A stretch of 64,000 nucleotides of DNA from Meghimatium bilineatum (GCA_034231615.1 CM067317.1:13495316-13559315), one strand, 5' to 3'. Positions 10,764-21,815 are shown, numbered from the stretch's first letter. The notes: generated by a model not told the origin, from the sequence alone. A program made the numbers and translations.

Positions 10764-11480
10764 AAACAAGGACCCGAGAACAGAGAGATATGGCAGAAAG
10801 AATGACATGAGAACAGAGAGACCTTGCGGAAACAAGGACCTGAGAACAGAGAGATATGGCAGAAACAAAACAAAACATTAGAACAGAGAGATATGGCAGA
10901 AACAAAACAAGGACATGAGAACAGAGAGCTATGGCAGAAACAAGGACATGAAAGCTGAGAGAAATGCCAGAAACAAAACAAGTAACTTTAAAACAGAGAG
11001 ATATGCCAGAAACAAAACAAGTAACTTTAAAACAGAGAGATATGCCAGAAACAAAACAAGTAACTTTAAAACAGAGAGATATGGCAGAAACAAAACAAGG
11101 ACATGAGAACAGAGAGATATGGCAGAAACAAGGACATGAAAGCTGAGAGAAATGCCAGAAACAAAACAAGTAACTTTAAAACAGAGAGATATGCCAGAAA
11201 CAAAACAAGTAACTTTAAAACAGAGAGATATGCCAGAAACAAAACAAGTAACTTTAAAACAGAGAGATATGCCAGAAACAAAACAAGTAACTTTAAAACA
11301 GAGAGAAATGCCAGAAACAAAACAAGTAACTTTAAAACAGAGAGATATGGCAGAAACAAAACAAGTAACTTTAAAACAGAGAGATCTGCCAGAAACAAAA
11401 CAAGGACATGAGAACAGAGAGATATGGCAGAAACGAAACAAGGACATGAGAACAGAGAGAGATGGCAGAAACAAAAAAAA
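10764..11480 (+). repeat. 39-bp minisatellite with a higher-order block
   Basis: The main unit is ACAGAGAGATATGCCAGAAA plus CAAAACAAGTAACTTTAAA. Shorter variants carry GGACATGAG in place of GTAACTTTAA. A block starting at GGACATGAGAACAGAGAG and passing through GACATGAAAGCTGAGAG occurs near 10912 and again near 11099, about 187 bases apart, which shows higher-order duplication. Because 39 is a multiple of three, frames stay open on both strands. That is an arithmetic effect, not evidence for protein. Confidence 0.95.
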
Positions 11481-11489
11481 GGAACACGA

Positions 11490-11870
11490 TTACAGGACAT
11501 AGCATGGATGGGCAATATTTTTTTGGATCGAAGGTCTGCTTTAGTTTTTTTTGTGGGCTCATAGATGATATGCACACCAGAGTGCACCGGCCGGCGCTCC
11601 ATAGCTGGTCGAGCATCATGGTCAGCGAACCACAGCTGGCCAAGACCTTCAGTACACTTCCACACAGTGGGCCTGGAAACAGGAGTGAAGAAACCCTGCT
11701 GTAGCCTGGCCAAGTACTAGGGATCGAAGATACGGGAATGCCAACTCGAACCAAAAAAATCCTGGCTGAAGACGGATGTGTCAGGTAGAAAGGCGCAGAT
11801 AACTCAGGACGGTCAGCGGAATGTTTTCAGAGAGTCCGCCGCAAGGCGTACGATGAAGAAGAAGAGTTTT
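11490..11870 (+). repeat. GC-richer dispersed repeat, with an S1-like core
   Basis: The segment is noticeably GC-richer than its surroundings. At about 11765 it contains GCTGAAGACGGATGTGTCAGG followed by GAAAGGCGCAGATAA, the core of the S1 family. The preceding 250 bases (CCGGCCGGCGCTCC, GGGATCGAAGATACGGG) are not repeated elsewhere in the window as far as I can see. The element class is unknown. Confidence 0.5.
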
Positions 11871-12147
11871 TTTTCGTGTGGACTGAGGCCAGCGGTTTTG
11901 TTTTGATGTCCAACTTGTGTTTTCTGAGCTTATTCAGAGCGCATGGTACTAATTTTATATTAGTTTGGCGAACTAGTAATAATGGCTTTGATTGCCGGAT
12001 TTGGTCATCAGTTGCATTATAGGTCCAAATCCTGGCATTGAAAACACGATACGTTTAAAGTGATGCTAATGATGAAGTAATCCATTTAGCTGTCAGCATG
12101 TAGTTCTTAACAACTCATAGACTTTTTGAAGATAAAAACAACATATC

Positions 12148-13282
12148 CTCAGTTGAATTATGTGACAACTCTCCTCAGTTGTGTTACCGATGTGACAATT
12201 CTCAGTTGAGTTACCGATGGGACAATTCTCCTCAGTTGAGTTACCGATGGGACAATTCTCAGTTGAGTTACCGATGGGACAATTCTCCTCAGTTGAGTTA
12301 CCGATGGGACAATTCTCCTCAATTGAGTTACCAATGGGGCAATTCTCCTCAGTTGAGTTACCGATGGGACAATTCTCCTCAATTGAGTTACCAATGGGAC
12401 AATTCTCCTCAGTTGTGTTACCGATATAATTCTCAGTTGAGTTACCGATATAATTCTCAGTTGAGTTACCGATGTGACAATTCTCCTCAGTTGTGTTACC
12501 GATGTGACAATTCTCCTCAGTTGTGTTACCAATGGGACAATTCTCCTCAGTTGTGTTACCGATATAATTCTCAGTTGTGTTACCGATATAATTCTCAGTT
12601 GAGTTACCGATGTGACAATTCTCCTCAGTTGTGTTACCGATATAATTCTCAGTTGTGTTACCGATATAATTCTCAGGTTGTGTTACCGATATAATTCTCA
12701 GTTGAGTTACCGATGGGACAATTCTCCTCAATTGAGTTACTAATGGGACAATTCTCCTCAGTTGTGTTACCGATATAATTCTCAGTTGAGTTACCGATGT
12801 GACAATTCTCCTCAGTTGTGTTACCGATGTGACAATTCTCCTCAGCTGTGTTACCGATGTGACAATTCTCCTCAGCTGTGTTACCGATGTGACAATTCTC
12901 CTCAGTTGAGTTGCCGATGTGACAATTCTCCTCTGTTGAGTTACCGATGGGACAATTCTCCTCAATTGAGTTACCGATGGTATAATTCTCTTCAGTTGTG
13001 TTACCGATGTAAATATTCACCTCAGTTGTGTCACAGATGTGAAAATTCTCCGTTGTGTCACAGATGTGACAATTTTCCTCAGTTGTGTTACCGATGTGAA
13101 AATTCTACTCAGTTGTGTCACCGATGTGACAATTCTCCTCAGTTGAGTTACCGATGTGACAATTCTCCTTAGTTGTTTTACCGATGTGACAATTCTCCTC
13201 AGTTGTGTTACCGATGTGACATTTCTCCTCATTTGAGTTACCGATGGGACAATTCTCCTGAGCTGTGTTACCGATGTGACAA
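12148..13282 (+). repeat. 24/27/30-bp minisatellite, about 1.1 kb
   Basis: The basic unit is CTCAGTTGTGTTACCGAT followed by GTGACAATTCTC. Length variants of 30, 27 and 24 bp differ by loss of CTC or by ATATAATT in place of the GTGACAATTCTC segment. Variants with GGGACAATT cluster in the first third and GTGACAATT variants in the last third, suggesting local spread by unequal exchange. All lengths are multiples of three, hence the long open frames on both strands. It lies in the large intron. Confidence 0.95.
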
Positions 13283-13939
13283 ACGCTTACAGTTTGCTAT
13301 TTCGACGCCATGGCTGTGTTATTGATGTTTATAGATGCATGTTCAGCCCTCAAGGGGGGGGGAATTCCAGCGTGGCAACATTACAGTATCATCAAGTCCT
13401 GACATGAGTGCAGCATATACGCCTGTGAAAACTTGGTCATCGTTCTTCCTTCACATCTATTGCCTCATCTGCAGTGACGGCACATTTAGCATTCCCAGTC
13501 ACCAGTAGTCTGCCACGAAAGGACAAATGTGCAACGTTCGCTGACCTGCATATCTCGTCACTCTTTAGGACCAATTGACAGAAGACACGACAAAAGTAAG
13601 ATATCAAAGCAAGACATGCAGTTACAATGAATTTTTTTCCACAGGTGACAGGTTGTCAACCTTATCCCCATACTTCCTTAGTCGCATACAACGTACAAAA
13701 TGTTTGCAAAGAAGACAGTTGTTCTATTTCCACCTTGAACAAGGTTGCCACACGTGCAAAATTCAAAGTAACGACAGAGCTCATAAACTGGTATCCGTAA
13801 TTGATACATTAGATATGCACGGAAAATACAAGTTCACAAGTCAGGTCTGAGCTAAATAGGAAGAACTGCACCCCAGTACTTGTACCAATGCTGGCAAATA
13901 ATATAGGCACGACTACTGTCAACAACCAACGTCAAGTAA
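13283..13939. other. Intron sequence, no gene recognised
   Basis: Moderate GC content and one open frame (13575-13850 plus) without a recognisable motif. Nothing else supported. Confidence 0.4.
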
Positions 13940-14075
13940 CGATTTCACTGAGACGGACGGATCTAAAACAGTTAGATCAATAGCTGTGGGTGTTTGCCAA
14001 AAAAATCTCATTAACAGATTCCTTTGTAAAAAGCGCCAAATATATGGATATGCCCCAGTTACCACCGAGGGCATG
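13940..14075 (+). mobile_element. Possible RNase H relic of a LINE
   Basis: A short frame reads ETDGSKTVRSIAVGVCQK, resembling the TDGSK...VG start of an RNase H domain in non-LTR retrotransposons. It is too short and decayed for a firm call. Confidence 0.35.
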
Positions 14076-14389
14076 TCTAGGTAACCTATGCAGGTATTTG
14101 TAAAACTAAACTCAGTTACCTGTCAAAAATATGAGTAGCTTACAATACATCTGAGGTTGAATGACTGTGCAGAAATATAAGTCTTCATAGCAAGCCCATA
14201 GCGATTAATAATAATAATGTAGTAGTAGTAATACAGTGGAATCCCCCTATATCGCATTCTTTTATAACAAATGTTCCTATTTAACAACTGAATGGACACA
14301 ATCAAGAATGTCTACAGAATGGACACAATCGCTGGCACAATCACTGCCAAAAAATCATAGAACTATTAGTATTATCACTCATCCAAGCA

Positions 14390-15600
14390 CAGGTCATGTT
14401 GATATTGTTAAACAGATTGAAAAAAAAGATCAGAAGAAATACTAGCTTAATCAAAATAATCATTGAGAAACATCTACAACATCAGCATGAAATCAATCAC
14501 AACTTTATCGATTTCACTAAGGCATTCGATCGACTATGGCAAAAAGGATTATGGAAGATTATGATAAATTTTAATTTTGACATAAAATATAAATCATTGA
14601 AGCACTATATAAAGTAATAACTAGTGTTATTCTAATGAATGGTGATATTGGAACCTTTTTTCAAAACAATTGCTGGAGTTCGACAAGGCTGCATATTATC
14701 TCCAGTGTTATATATACTTAGAGCACATCTTGCAAGAGACTCTACAGAACCATATCTCAATCGGTGGTCGCCCTCTGTGCAACTTGCTGTTAGCAGATGG
14801 CATTGATCTTAATGTTGGCCACGAGAAAGAACTTCAAGAACTTACTTCTAATCTTGAAAAAAACTTGCAAAACTTATAACATAAAACTTATGATATAGAA
14901 AAAAACATAGAGAAAAGCAAAATAATGGCAAACAGAAATGACAACACGACTTCTGTTAACATCTGGGTGAATGGACAGAAACTAGAAGAAATTGACATCT
15001 TTAAATACTTAGTATCTTATATGAGCAGAGATGGGGGCACGGCCAAAGAAATGAACACTAGACTTGAAATAGCGTCGACTGTAATGTCTACATTAAATAC
15101 CAGATGGAAGAGCAGAATAAGTACAACCGTGAAAATAAACATAATTAAATCTCTAATAATACTTATTCCTTTATACAGATATGAGAATTGGACAATTACA
15201 ACATAAATGAAGAGGAGAATACAGACTTTTGAAAACAAGTATTACAGACGAATATTACGTATCCATTATACAGAACATACAACTAAACATAGGTGAGAAA
15301 CCAAATAACTACTTTTGAAGACAAACAAGAACATCTCATGGGACTGGTGAAATATCGTAAACGTGTTATTTGGTCACGTGATGAGGCACGATTCTCTTTC
15401 CAAAAATATATTTGAGGGAACAGTTGAGAGTGGAAAAAGAAGAGGGAGTAGAGAAAAGTATTGATTGATAATATTAAAGACTGGACAGGATTAAGATTCT
15501 CCCCACTCAAAGAACAGAGAGGCATGAACAAATGTATGTGTTAACGTATCGTAGTGATACCTCTACGACCCTGAAGGGTTATGAGTTTGATAATAAAACT
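14390..15600 (+). mobile_element. LINE copy with most of the RT domain, pseudogenised
   Basis: Reading across frames gives RT motifs in order: DFTKAFDRLW (about 14510), AGVRQGCILSPVL (about 14670), LLADGIDL (about 14790, where an active enzyme has the FADD catalytic pair), DIFKYL (about 14998), the thumb-like block ending YENWTI (about 15180), YYRRILRIHYTEH (about 15240) and GHVMRHDSLSKNIFEGTV (about 15370). It ends in the same ACCC-TGAA-GGGT hairpin (near 15573) as the 7888 copy. Multiple frameshifts and stops, and the second catalytic Asp replaced by Gly, make it inactive. It is the longest member of this family here. Confidence 0.8.
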
Positions 15601-16005
15601 TTTCAAAATCCCCAATTATGTTTACTCTATATTGCTTGTACTGTATATAGCAAATTTTGGTACAGTACATGTAGACGCCACCACATGTTTAATTATTTCC
15701 CTTGTCTATGTTTGCAAATTTCATGTTCATTAATTATAACTGAAATATTTATTTATTGGGGGTTGGGTATGTAAAACACAACTATCCTAACCCTAACCAA
15801 AACCCTAAAATAAATTAATATTTAAATTATTAAATGAACACGACATTTACAAATATAGACAAGGGAAATAACTCGACTATATGGTGGCGCATTCTTGTAC
15901 GGTACCCACATTTGTTATTACATATATATTTTGTCAGTCCAGACCAAGTTCTTATGACGGGTTTGCACTGTAATAATATTAATAATAATAATAATAATAA
16001 TCGCC
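15601..16005. other. Intron sequence, no gene recognised
   Basis: Contains a short telomere-like phrase near 15785, considered and rejected, and an (AAT)n stretch near 15978 that abuts the S1 repeat. No coding signal. Confidence 0.4.
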
Positions 16006-16280
16006 CGTGTGTGCTGGGGCCCAAAAGGGGAGCAAAGAATAGCAACACTGTTTACCTTCCATGTATGTCGTAAAAGGCAACTAAGGAGGTTATGGGATGG
16101 AGTTGGTTGTCATATCCCATATAGGGTCAGTGACCCAAAGCCATGCTGAAGTAGGATGTGCCAGGCCGAAAGGCGCAGATATCGCAGCAATGATGTAAAC
16201 CATGACACAACGCATTCCGTTCTCCGGACTACATCCTGCTAATCTGCTGGAGTTTGAGAACGAACGAAGAAGATAATAAT
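16006..16280 (+). repeat. S1-family dispersed repeat, full-length copy
   Basis: A reference copy of the S1 family: it starts GGGGCCCAAAAGGGGAGC, then AAGAATAGCAACACTGTTTA, ATGTCGTAAAAGGC, GGGATGGAGTTGG, GTGCCAGGCCGAAAGGCGC, CATTCCGTTCTCCGGACTAC, and ends GTTTGAGAACGAACGAAGAA with an (ATA)n tail. There are at least ten other copies in both orientations. It is SINE-like in length and tail but has no clear tRNA head. Confidence 0.85.
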
Positions 16281-16321
16281 AATAAAAACTGTAACCAGTT
16301 ATGGTTGTTTGGGTGTTACAT

Positions 16322-16445
16322 TCAAAACATCACGGACGAGTGTGGTAAAATCCCGTCCTGGCCATTCTATGATGTTATCAAGCCATGATTTTCTTTTCTC
16401 CTTCCACCTTCAGCTGCTACCTTCAAAACAATATTCGAAAGTTTA
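16322..16445 (-). mobile_element. LINE fragment (PLRP family), minus strand
   Basis: The plus strand (GAGTGTGGTAAAATCC...GGCCATTCTATGATG...AACAATATTCGAAAG) matches the reverse complement of the 3' third of the 7888 LINE, as at 34706-35062. It is a small internal fragment. Confidence 0.6.
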
Positions 16446-17408
16446 TTGTGTCAGTGACTTGCGAACGAACAAATGTCTTGTATATAAAAATAAAAAACTA
16501 GAACGTCAATCACAAAGATATATAGTCCGAACTCGGATGTATTGGGTAGCAAGTGAAATAATATTGTGCAATTCAAGACGAACGTTGAATATAGTTGGAC
16601 AAAGGAATATAATTCAGCCTCTTAACGGTCAGTTGTTGGATGATGTATCTACTTCAAAACGCGAAGAACAAAACTTGCAGATGAACATTAAAATTATGAC
16701 ATACAAATTAACATCGAGAAAACAAAATAATAAACAATGACAGGACTGTGAATGCGCCTATAGTAAGGGGAGTCACATAAGAAAATGTAATTTATTCATT
16801 TTTCTCTTTTTCTTGATAAATGTGAAGACTTTTGAAGAAAAATGTGGAGGGAGGGAGGGGAATCTTTATCCGCTTTTGGCTAAACGCTTATTACTAAAAG
16901 CTATGTTACTTTTTTTCCGGGAAAAGGGGGGGGGGAGCCCTGAAACACCACACCCATTTATCTACGGGCGTGAATAGAGATGATAACCATACTCATGTCA
17001 ATGTCTGAGTGAATGGGGGATAATCTAGAAGCTAATATCTGTAAATACCCAGGATTTGGGGGGGGGGCGATCTAGAGGTTATAATTTGAAATACTTATGA
17101 TCTGAGAAGCGATGGAAGCAATAATAAAGAAATTTGACATGAAACAGTCCCAGATAGAAAGTCCAGATTACACAATAAGTTCATAAGTGAAGATCAACCT
17201 ATATATACATTTTTAATACTACCTGTTATTGGGTAGCATTGTAATAGTGGGACACGTAGATACCCCATACCCTGACTTAATCTTTCGAAGCATACTCATA
17301 GAATCAGTCAGAAAGCCAGAAAGACGTAAAATGTTCAGTACGGCGCGACCGTCGGCAGATATAGAAAACCTAACTGCTAAATATAAACAGGCCTTCATTC
17401 GGACGTTT

Positions 17409-17525
17409 TTTTAAAATTATTTTTTGGATACTCATTGGACACTATGTGATTGCAGTCGACTGCCAAAAATAATCAAAGTCGACCAATTAAACTCAGGGCA
17501 ATAATCACAACCGGACTTCTAGGCA
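17409..17525 (+). repeat. Short palindromic MITE-like element, copy 1
   Basis: Contains CTCATTGGACACTATG, GACTGCCAAAAATAATC and AAAGTCGACCAATTAAAC, paralleling copies at 17590, 21484 and 24366. The ends are partly inverted with respect to each other (ATTGG against CCAAT). Confidence 0.55.
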
Positions 17526-17589
17526 CCGCCCTCACAAGTAAAACGTATACTAGCTCAATAAAAAATAAAAAAATTAATAAAATAAAAAA

Positions 17590-17730
17590 AAATTGGACCC
17601 AATTTGTGACGTTTTAAATTATTCTTGAGATTCTCGTTGGCCAATATTTGTACACTTGGAGTCGCTTGTCAAAAATAGCGAAGTCCGACCAATAGATTTT
17701 ATGCAAATTGGCCGACTAGGTATGTTTACG
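17590..17730 (+). repeat. Short palindromic MITE-like element, copy 2
   Basis: Carries GATTCTCGTTGGCCAATATT, then CTTGGAGTCGCTTGTCAAAA, then AAGTCCGACCAATAG. Same order as copy 1 and in the same orientation, 180 bases apart. Confidence 0.6.
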
Positions 17731-17904
17731 TTTTAGCTAGCAGGCGTTTACTGGAGAAAGGCACTGTTCTGTCATCATTCCACAGGTCATGACTTAGGCC
17801 CAGCCGTGAATACGACCATTCACTAGCTCACAAAACGGGTCATGAGAACAGCATGCAGCCATTTGGTGGCATCAATGTTGACCACTTTTGACCGCACTAT
17901 CACA

Positions 17905-18330
17905 CCAAGTTCCCCCGTGTGTTGTCGGGATCCATAATGAAAGAAAAGTGAAACAGTGAACTGCCATACATATCGTAAAAGGCGATGAGGAGTGTGAAAA
18001 TGAACAGAAATAGGTACAAGTGTTACCAATATTGTAAATAAAACATACTAGCAACGAGGCAGTCATGTACGACGTTTCAATTAACAGCCTTCATCAGTAC
18101 GAAAAAGAACACACGAAATAAACACTAGGATGTTATACTAAAAGTAGAAAAGCGAGTTTGCTTCCATGTAGGTTTCAAGTAACACAGAAGCCATGCTGAA
18201 GACGCATGTATTAGGCCTAAAGGCGAATCTATAATAACTAAACTGTAACCCATGACACGATGTATTCTGTTCTCCGGACTACATGCTGTTAATCTGTAAG
18301 AGTTAGAGAAAGGACGAAGAAGCTCGCACA
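17905..18330 (+). repeat. S1-family copy split by a Penelope-like terminal insert
   Basis: The 5' half of S1 (CCCGTGTGTTGTCGGGATCC...CGTAAAAGGCGATGAGGAG) ends at about 17985. The 3' half resumes at about 18160 (AACACAGAAGCCATGCTGAAG ... GTTCTCCGGACTACATGC). The roughly 170 bases between carry GTACAAGTGTTACCAA, GTAAATAAAACAT, and GTTTCAATTAACAGCCTTCAT, the reverse complement of the terminal motif seen at 49195. Confidence 0.65.
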
Positions 18331-18689
18331 AAGTTACCGTGACTTGTCAAATGTTGAAACCAGCAAATAATAATGAACTTCCTTGCCAATAAAGGTTCTC
18401 AGCCACTCAAAATTTCAACCAAGCGTTCAAACATGGAGCTTTCCATCTCTATTTTTGTTTCTTTCACGGAACTTTCTATTTTCGTTTAATGTTTCAACAA
18501 GTTCAACTTTTAAAGTATCAAAAACAGGAGAACTTAACAAGAACAATGATGAACCAGAACGTAAAAGTTGCTAGTATATAGCTCCAGTCATATGTTTGTT
18601 TAAAGACTTGTAGTCAGATATGTTTCTTCCACACATGAACGCGCCATTAGTTACATCAGGCTATATGACTTTAAACAATGACGGGATTT

Positions 18690-18815
18690 AGAAGTAAAAC
18701 GGCGACACAACGCAATTCCGTTCTCTGGACTATATCCTGCCGAAAATCTTGTAGTAACATTGTCCTGTTATAAGAGAAATCTGGAGGGAGTTTGACAACA
18801 AACGCCGGGAAAAAA
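18690..18815 (+). repeat. S2-family dispersed repeat fragment
   Basis: ACACAACGCAATTCCGTTCTC, then GGACTATATCCTGCCG, then GTAGTAACATTGTCCTG and GAGAAATCTGGAGGGAGTTT: the 3' part of the S2 family (reference copies at 29205 and 29945). Confidence 0.6.
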
Positions 18816-19479
18816 AGTTCAAATTGTCCTGTATTGTAGTCAGTGATGCCACAGTTAGGGTTTTTGTGCATCGTCTGGGTGTCTTTGTTAGGAAATCTCT
18901 CTTAGGAAATCAGAACATGACTTTCAGTACTAGGAATTTAGTCAAATTATGGGATCTCGACACGATTTTCGAAAAAAAAGTCTCATGGAAACGATAACAA
19001 TGAAATTTTACACGAAAATATGCGATTATATGAACATATTTTTTTTATAGGCGAACCGCTCTCCTTGTACCTTATTTAGAAGCGTAATAGGTTATCTGGG
19101 AGTTTTTCCTGTACGATCTGGGGTTATTAATAAAGTGTACCTGCTAACAGTGATTGTAACGATTCGAAAGGGAAGTAAAGAGTAATAACCGAATTATATA
19201 CCATGCATGTAGCAGGAAGAGACTATGGGGGTTGGGACTGAGTTATACGTGCAGGTTGTTATTATTAACACGTCGGATAAGTCCATATGAGATCGGATTC
19301 CCGTCTCAATAAATTAAAAGTGTAGTGACTCAGAGTAAATTGGGTTTTGATTTATCAGTCTATCTATTTTGCTCTTTGCTGTCCATTCCAATCTTTACAT
19401 TAATCTCCCGCAACCTTGAGAGCGACAGTGATTTAAACTTGAAAATCGTCTGAGAGGACAAGGTTCCTCGGCATATCAC

Positions 19480-19790
19480 ATTGACTAGATCGATCCATTG
19501 GTGCACATTTTGCCACTGGCCATGCTCGCCAGTGTATCAGCTCGCTCATTATTCTCAACACCCGCATGTCTGTTCACAAATACAAATGTAATCTTTCTGT
19601 TAAGAAATAGCGTCAACTCCACACATTTACGGCGGACGAATATCGCTTTAGCTTAGCGGAGCATATTCATTTAGTCGTTAAGTATACATGCATCAGCATA
19701 CTCTTCTCATATCAGCCATGACAGTGCCTCCGTCAAAGCTTTTATGCCCATCGTAAGACTACTTGTTGTGATGAAGATTTGGTTTTAGGA
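19480..19790 (-). mobile_element. LINE RNase H fragment, minus strand
   Basis: The minus strand reads ALTEALSWL, then NRHAGVENNERADTLASMAS. The second block is the diagnostic C-terminal RNase H motif (GHAGVxxNExADxLA) of I-group non-LTR retrotransposons. Frames are broken upstream. This places RNase H-bearing LINEs in the intron in both orientations. Confidence 0.7.
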
Positions 19791-20109
19791 TTGGCTATTC
19801 ATACGTTCGAACTATTCACACGGCCAAACTAACACAACACGAGCGACCTAAGCCGTGACCGTCGACGTTATAAGTCCTATTGGTTAATGTGAAAGCAAGC
19901 CTTCTTATATTTTCAATTGACTATTTCTTCTATTTTTCACTATGATTGTTTCTTTTATTTATTGTTATCGTTACAAATTATATTTGGTATTCTATGACAA
20001 ACACTATGTATTAATGTCAAACATGGTCTTCAACAGTCTCGCAGCAGAGGAAAATCGTTACGTGTTTAATGATGTGTCTGAGTAAAGATGCAATGGTTAC
20101 TAAACTAAA

Positions 20110-20410
20110 TAAAATAAAAAACATAGAATTTTTTTTAAAAGTAGGTATAATATCATGTATTAAATATAAAAAGACAGTAAAATGATTCAATCACCTTATG
20201 AGAATGAACCCAAAAATCAAATATCAATAAGAGTATATAACGCAAGAATATCCGGGCATAAAGTCAAAGGTAGTCGAAGAAAACTGGATAGAAAACATCA
20301 AGATAACCTTGAACAAACGTGGACTCAGCACACAAAGGCGACACATCTGGCCTTGGGACCACAAGTGAGGCTCTAACTTCTACGCTTATCGGCAAGTGAG
20401 GACTATCAAC
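20110..20410 (+). mobile_element. LINE C-terminal fragment
   Basis: GGTATAATATCATGTATTAAA, then CCGGGCATAAAGTCAAAGG, GAAAACATCAAGATAACC and GCGACACATCTGGCCTTGGG match, in the same order, the copy at 26815-27110 and the minus-strand copy at 49885-50245, where the protein is readable. A decayed non-autonomous fragment. Confidence 0.65.
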
Positions 20411-20559
20411 CATCATTCACCTGGGAATAGACAATAGACTACGTATTTTATGAGACAGGAAAATGAAAATCAAGGGAATAGTCACTTTCACTTGAGTCAT
20501 TTTAGAAGGCTTTTTCACATTAGCCAAGATTTCTTATTTCACATGAGGGCCACGCCAAA

Positions 20560-21225
20560 ACTATATAATATTTAAGGCTGATGGGAACCATGTTCGTTCT
20601 AGCGACACCCAATCGCCTTGCAACTCAAGTAAACATGTTTTCCGTACTCGACCAACCACATTCCCAAATAAAGATGTGATCTCGTCAAGGCATTCAAACT
20701 GTGCTAAAGTCACTGAGAACAGACCAATCGAGACAAGGGCTATTACAACAATAACTAACATCCCGTACAAGTATTGAAGTATCCTCAGGAACACAAACAT
20801 ATAACACCCGTAATCTTACTATAAGGACCTATATGCCTGCTTATAAACATAAATAACATAAAGAGACAGAACAATTTTGCTTCAAATAATAGCTTATACA
20901 AGTAAATTCAAGTAGGAAACGAGGATAAACAAAAATATTTTTTTTACGGCTGACGAAAATTTAATTAGGTCAGTTCTAGCGACAATCACATTGCAACTCG
21001 CAAATTGTCCTGCCTATATGTTATTTATGTTTATAATCAATTCGTTGTTGTAATAGTCATTGCCTCGATTGGTCCGTTCTCAGTATCTCGAGTACACAGG
21101 TTGAATGCCGTGACAGATAACATCTCTATTTTACGCGAGGACGGACCTAGTTTAATTCCCGTCAGCCTTAAAAATTATTTTCATTTATCCTCATGCTTCC
21201 TACTTGATTTACTTGGCAAAACTCA
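20560..21225. repeat. Inverted pair of a ~250-bp unit with outer terminal repeats
   Basis: The minus strand of 20575-20880 and the plus strand of 21000-21180 share, in order, ATGTTATTTATGTTTATAA, GTTGTAATAG, TCTCGATTGGTC (CCTCGATTGGTC), GTTCTCAGT, GAATGCC and CAGCCTTAAA. In addition 20898-20970 is the reverse complement of about 21146-21220 (GTAGGAAACGAGGATAAA against TTTATCCTCATGCTTCCTAC). The short open frames on each unit are parallel copies, not two genes. Confidence 0.7.
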
Positions 21226-21483
21226 TATGTACCATGACCTGATTTTACCCTCAAAGGAAAAAGTGAACCTAAAGGGTCATGAAGTGTGGCGAGTCACTGC
21301 AATCACACAGGAAAACACTGTCAGAGACCGTTAATGAATGGGTGTTGAACTTTCGGTACAGTGGTACATCCTTTTCAATAGTTCCAAATTGGTATTACAT
21401 TCTGGAGCGGAGGTCCTCTCAAATTTATACATTAAATATTATACATCCATCACTGTATCCAATAAAGACCTTCGAACAGAATT

Positions 21484-21625
21484 AATTAGGACCCATTTGT
21501 TACGTTTGTGATTATTGTTAGGAATTCGGTTGGTCACTATTTACGTACTTGGAATTGTATGCCAAAAATAGCTAAGCGACTGCAAGTATATAAATAGTAA
21601 CCAACGGAAATCCCAACACGGCCCC
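21484..21625 (+). repeat. Short palindromic MITE-like element, copy 3
   Basis: ATTAATTAGGACCCATTTG, GATTATTGTTAGGAATTCGG, TTGGTCACTATTTACGTACT, GTATGCCAAAAATAGCTAAG, and at the far side GTAACCAACGGAAATCC. Same order as the copy at 24366. Confidence 0.65.
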
Positions 21626-21684
21626 CTCCGGTCACATGACAATTCTAGATAACAGGTCTTACTGGAGACGGTCATGGTAAGGCA

Positions 21685-21815
21685 TAAGGGGCTGTCCATA
21701 AATTACGTCAATTGGGAGGGTTGGGGTCCTAAACAGTTTGACAGTTGTTGACAAGGGGGAGAGTGGTTGACAAAAGTTTGTGTCAAGAATACTATTGGTT
21801 CATGTTAAGCGGGTG
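21685..21815 (+). repeat. Dispersed repeat starting GGCTGTCCATAAATTACGTC
   Basis: Shared with 49400-49530 (CTATCCATAAATTACATCAA, GTTTGACAGTTGACAA, TTAACAAAAGTTAATGCC) and in part with 57605-57730. The sharp CTGTCCATAAATTACGTCA start resembles a DNA-transposon terminus. No matching inverted end was identified. Confidence 0.5.

Noticed and set aside
10764-13282. Long open frames on both strands through the 39-bp and 24/27/30-bp arrays (up to 290 codons)
   Set aside because: They arise because unit lengths are multiples of three and no unit contains a stop in those frames. They are open on opposite strands at once, lie in an intron and have no start or splice context.
15784-15810. Telomere-like CTAACCCTAACC phrase
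   Set aside because: Only about two imperfect units in the middle of an intron; not a telomere or a proper interstitial telomeric array.
20561-21334. Two membrane-protein-like frames, one on each strand
   Set aside because: They are parallel translations of two inverted copies of one noncoding repeat and share no signature of selection that I can see.
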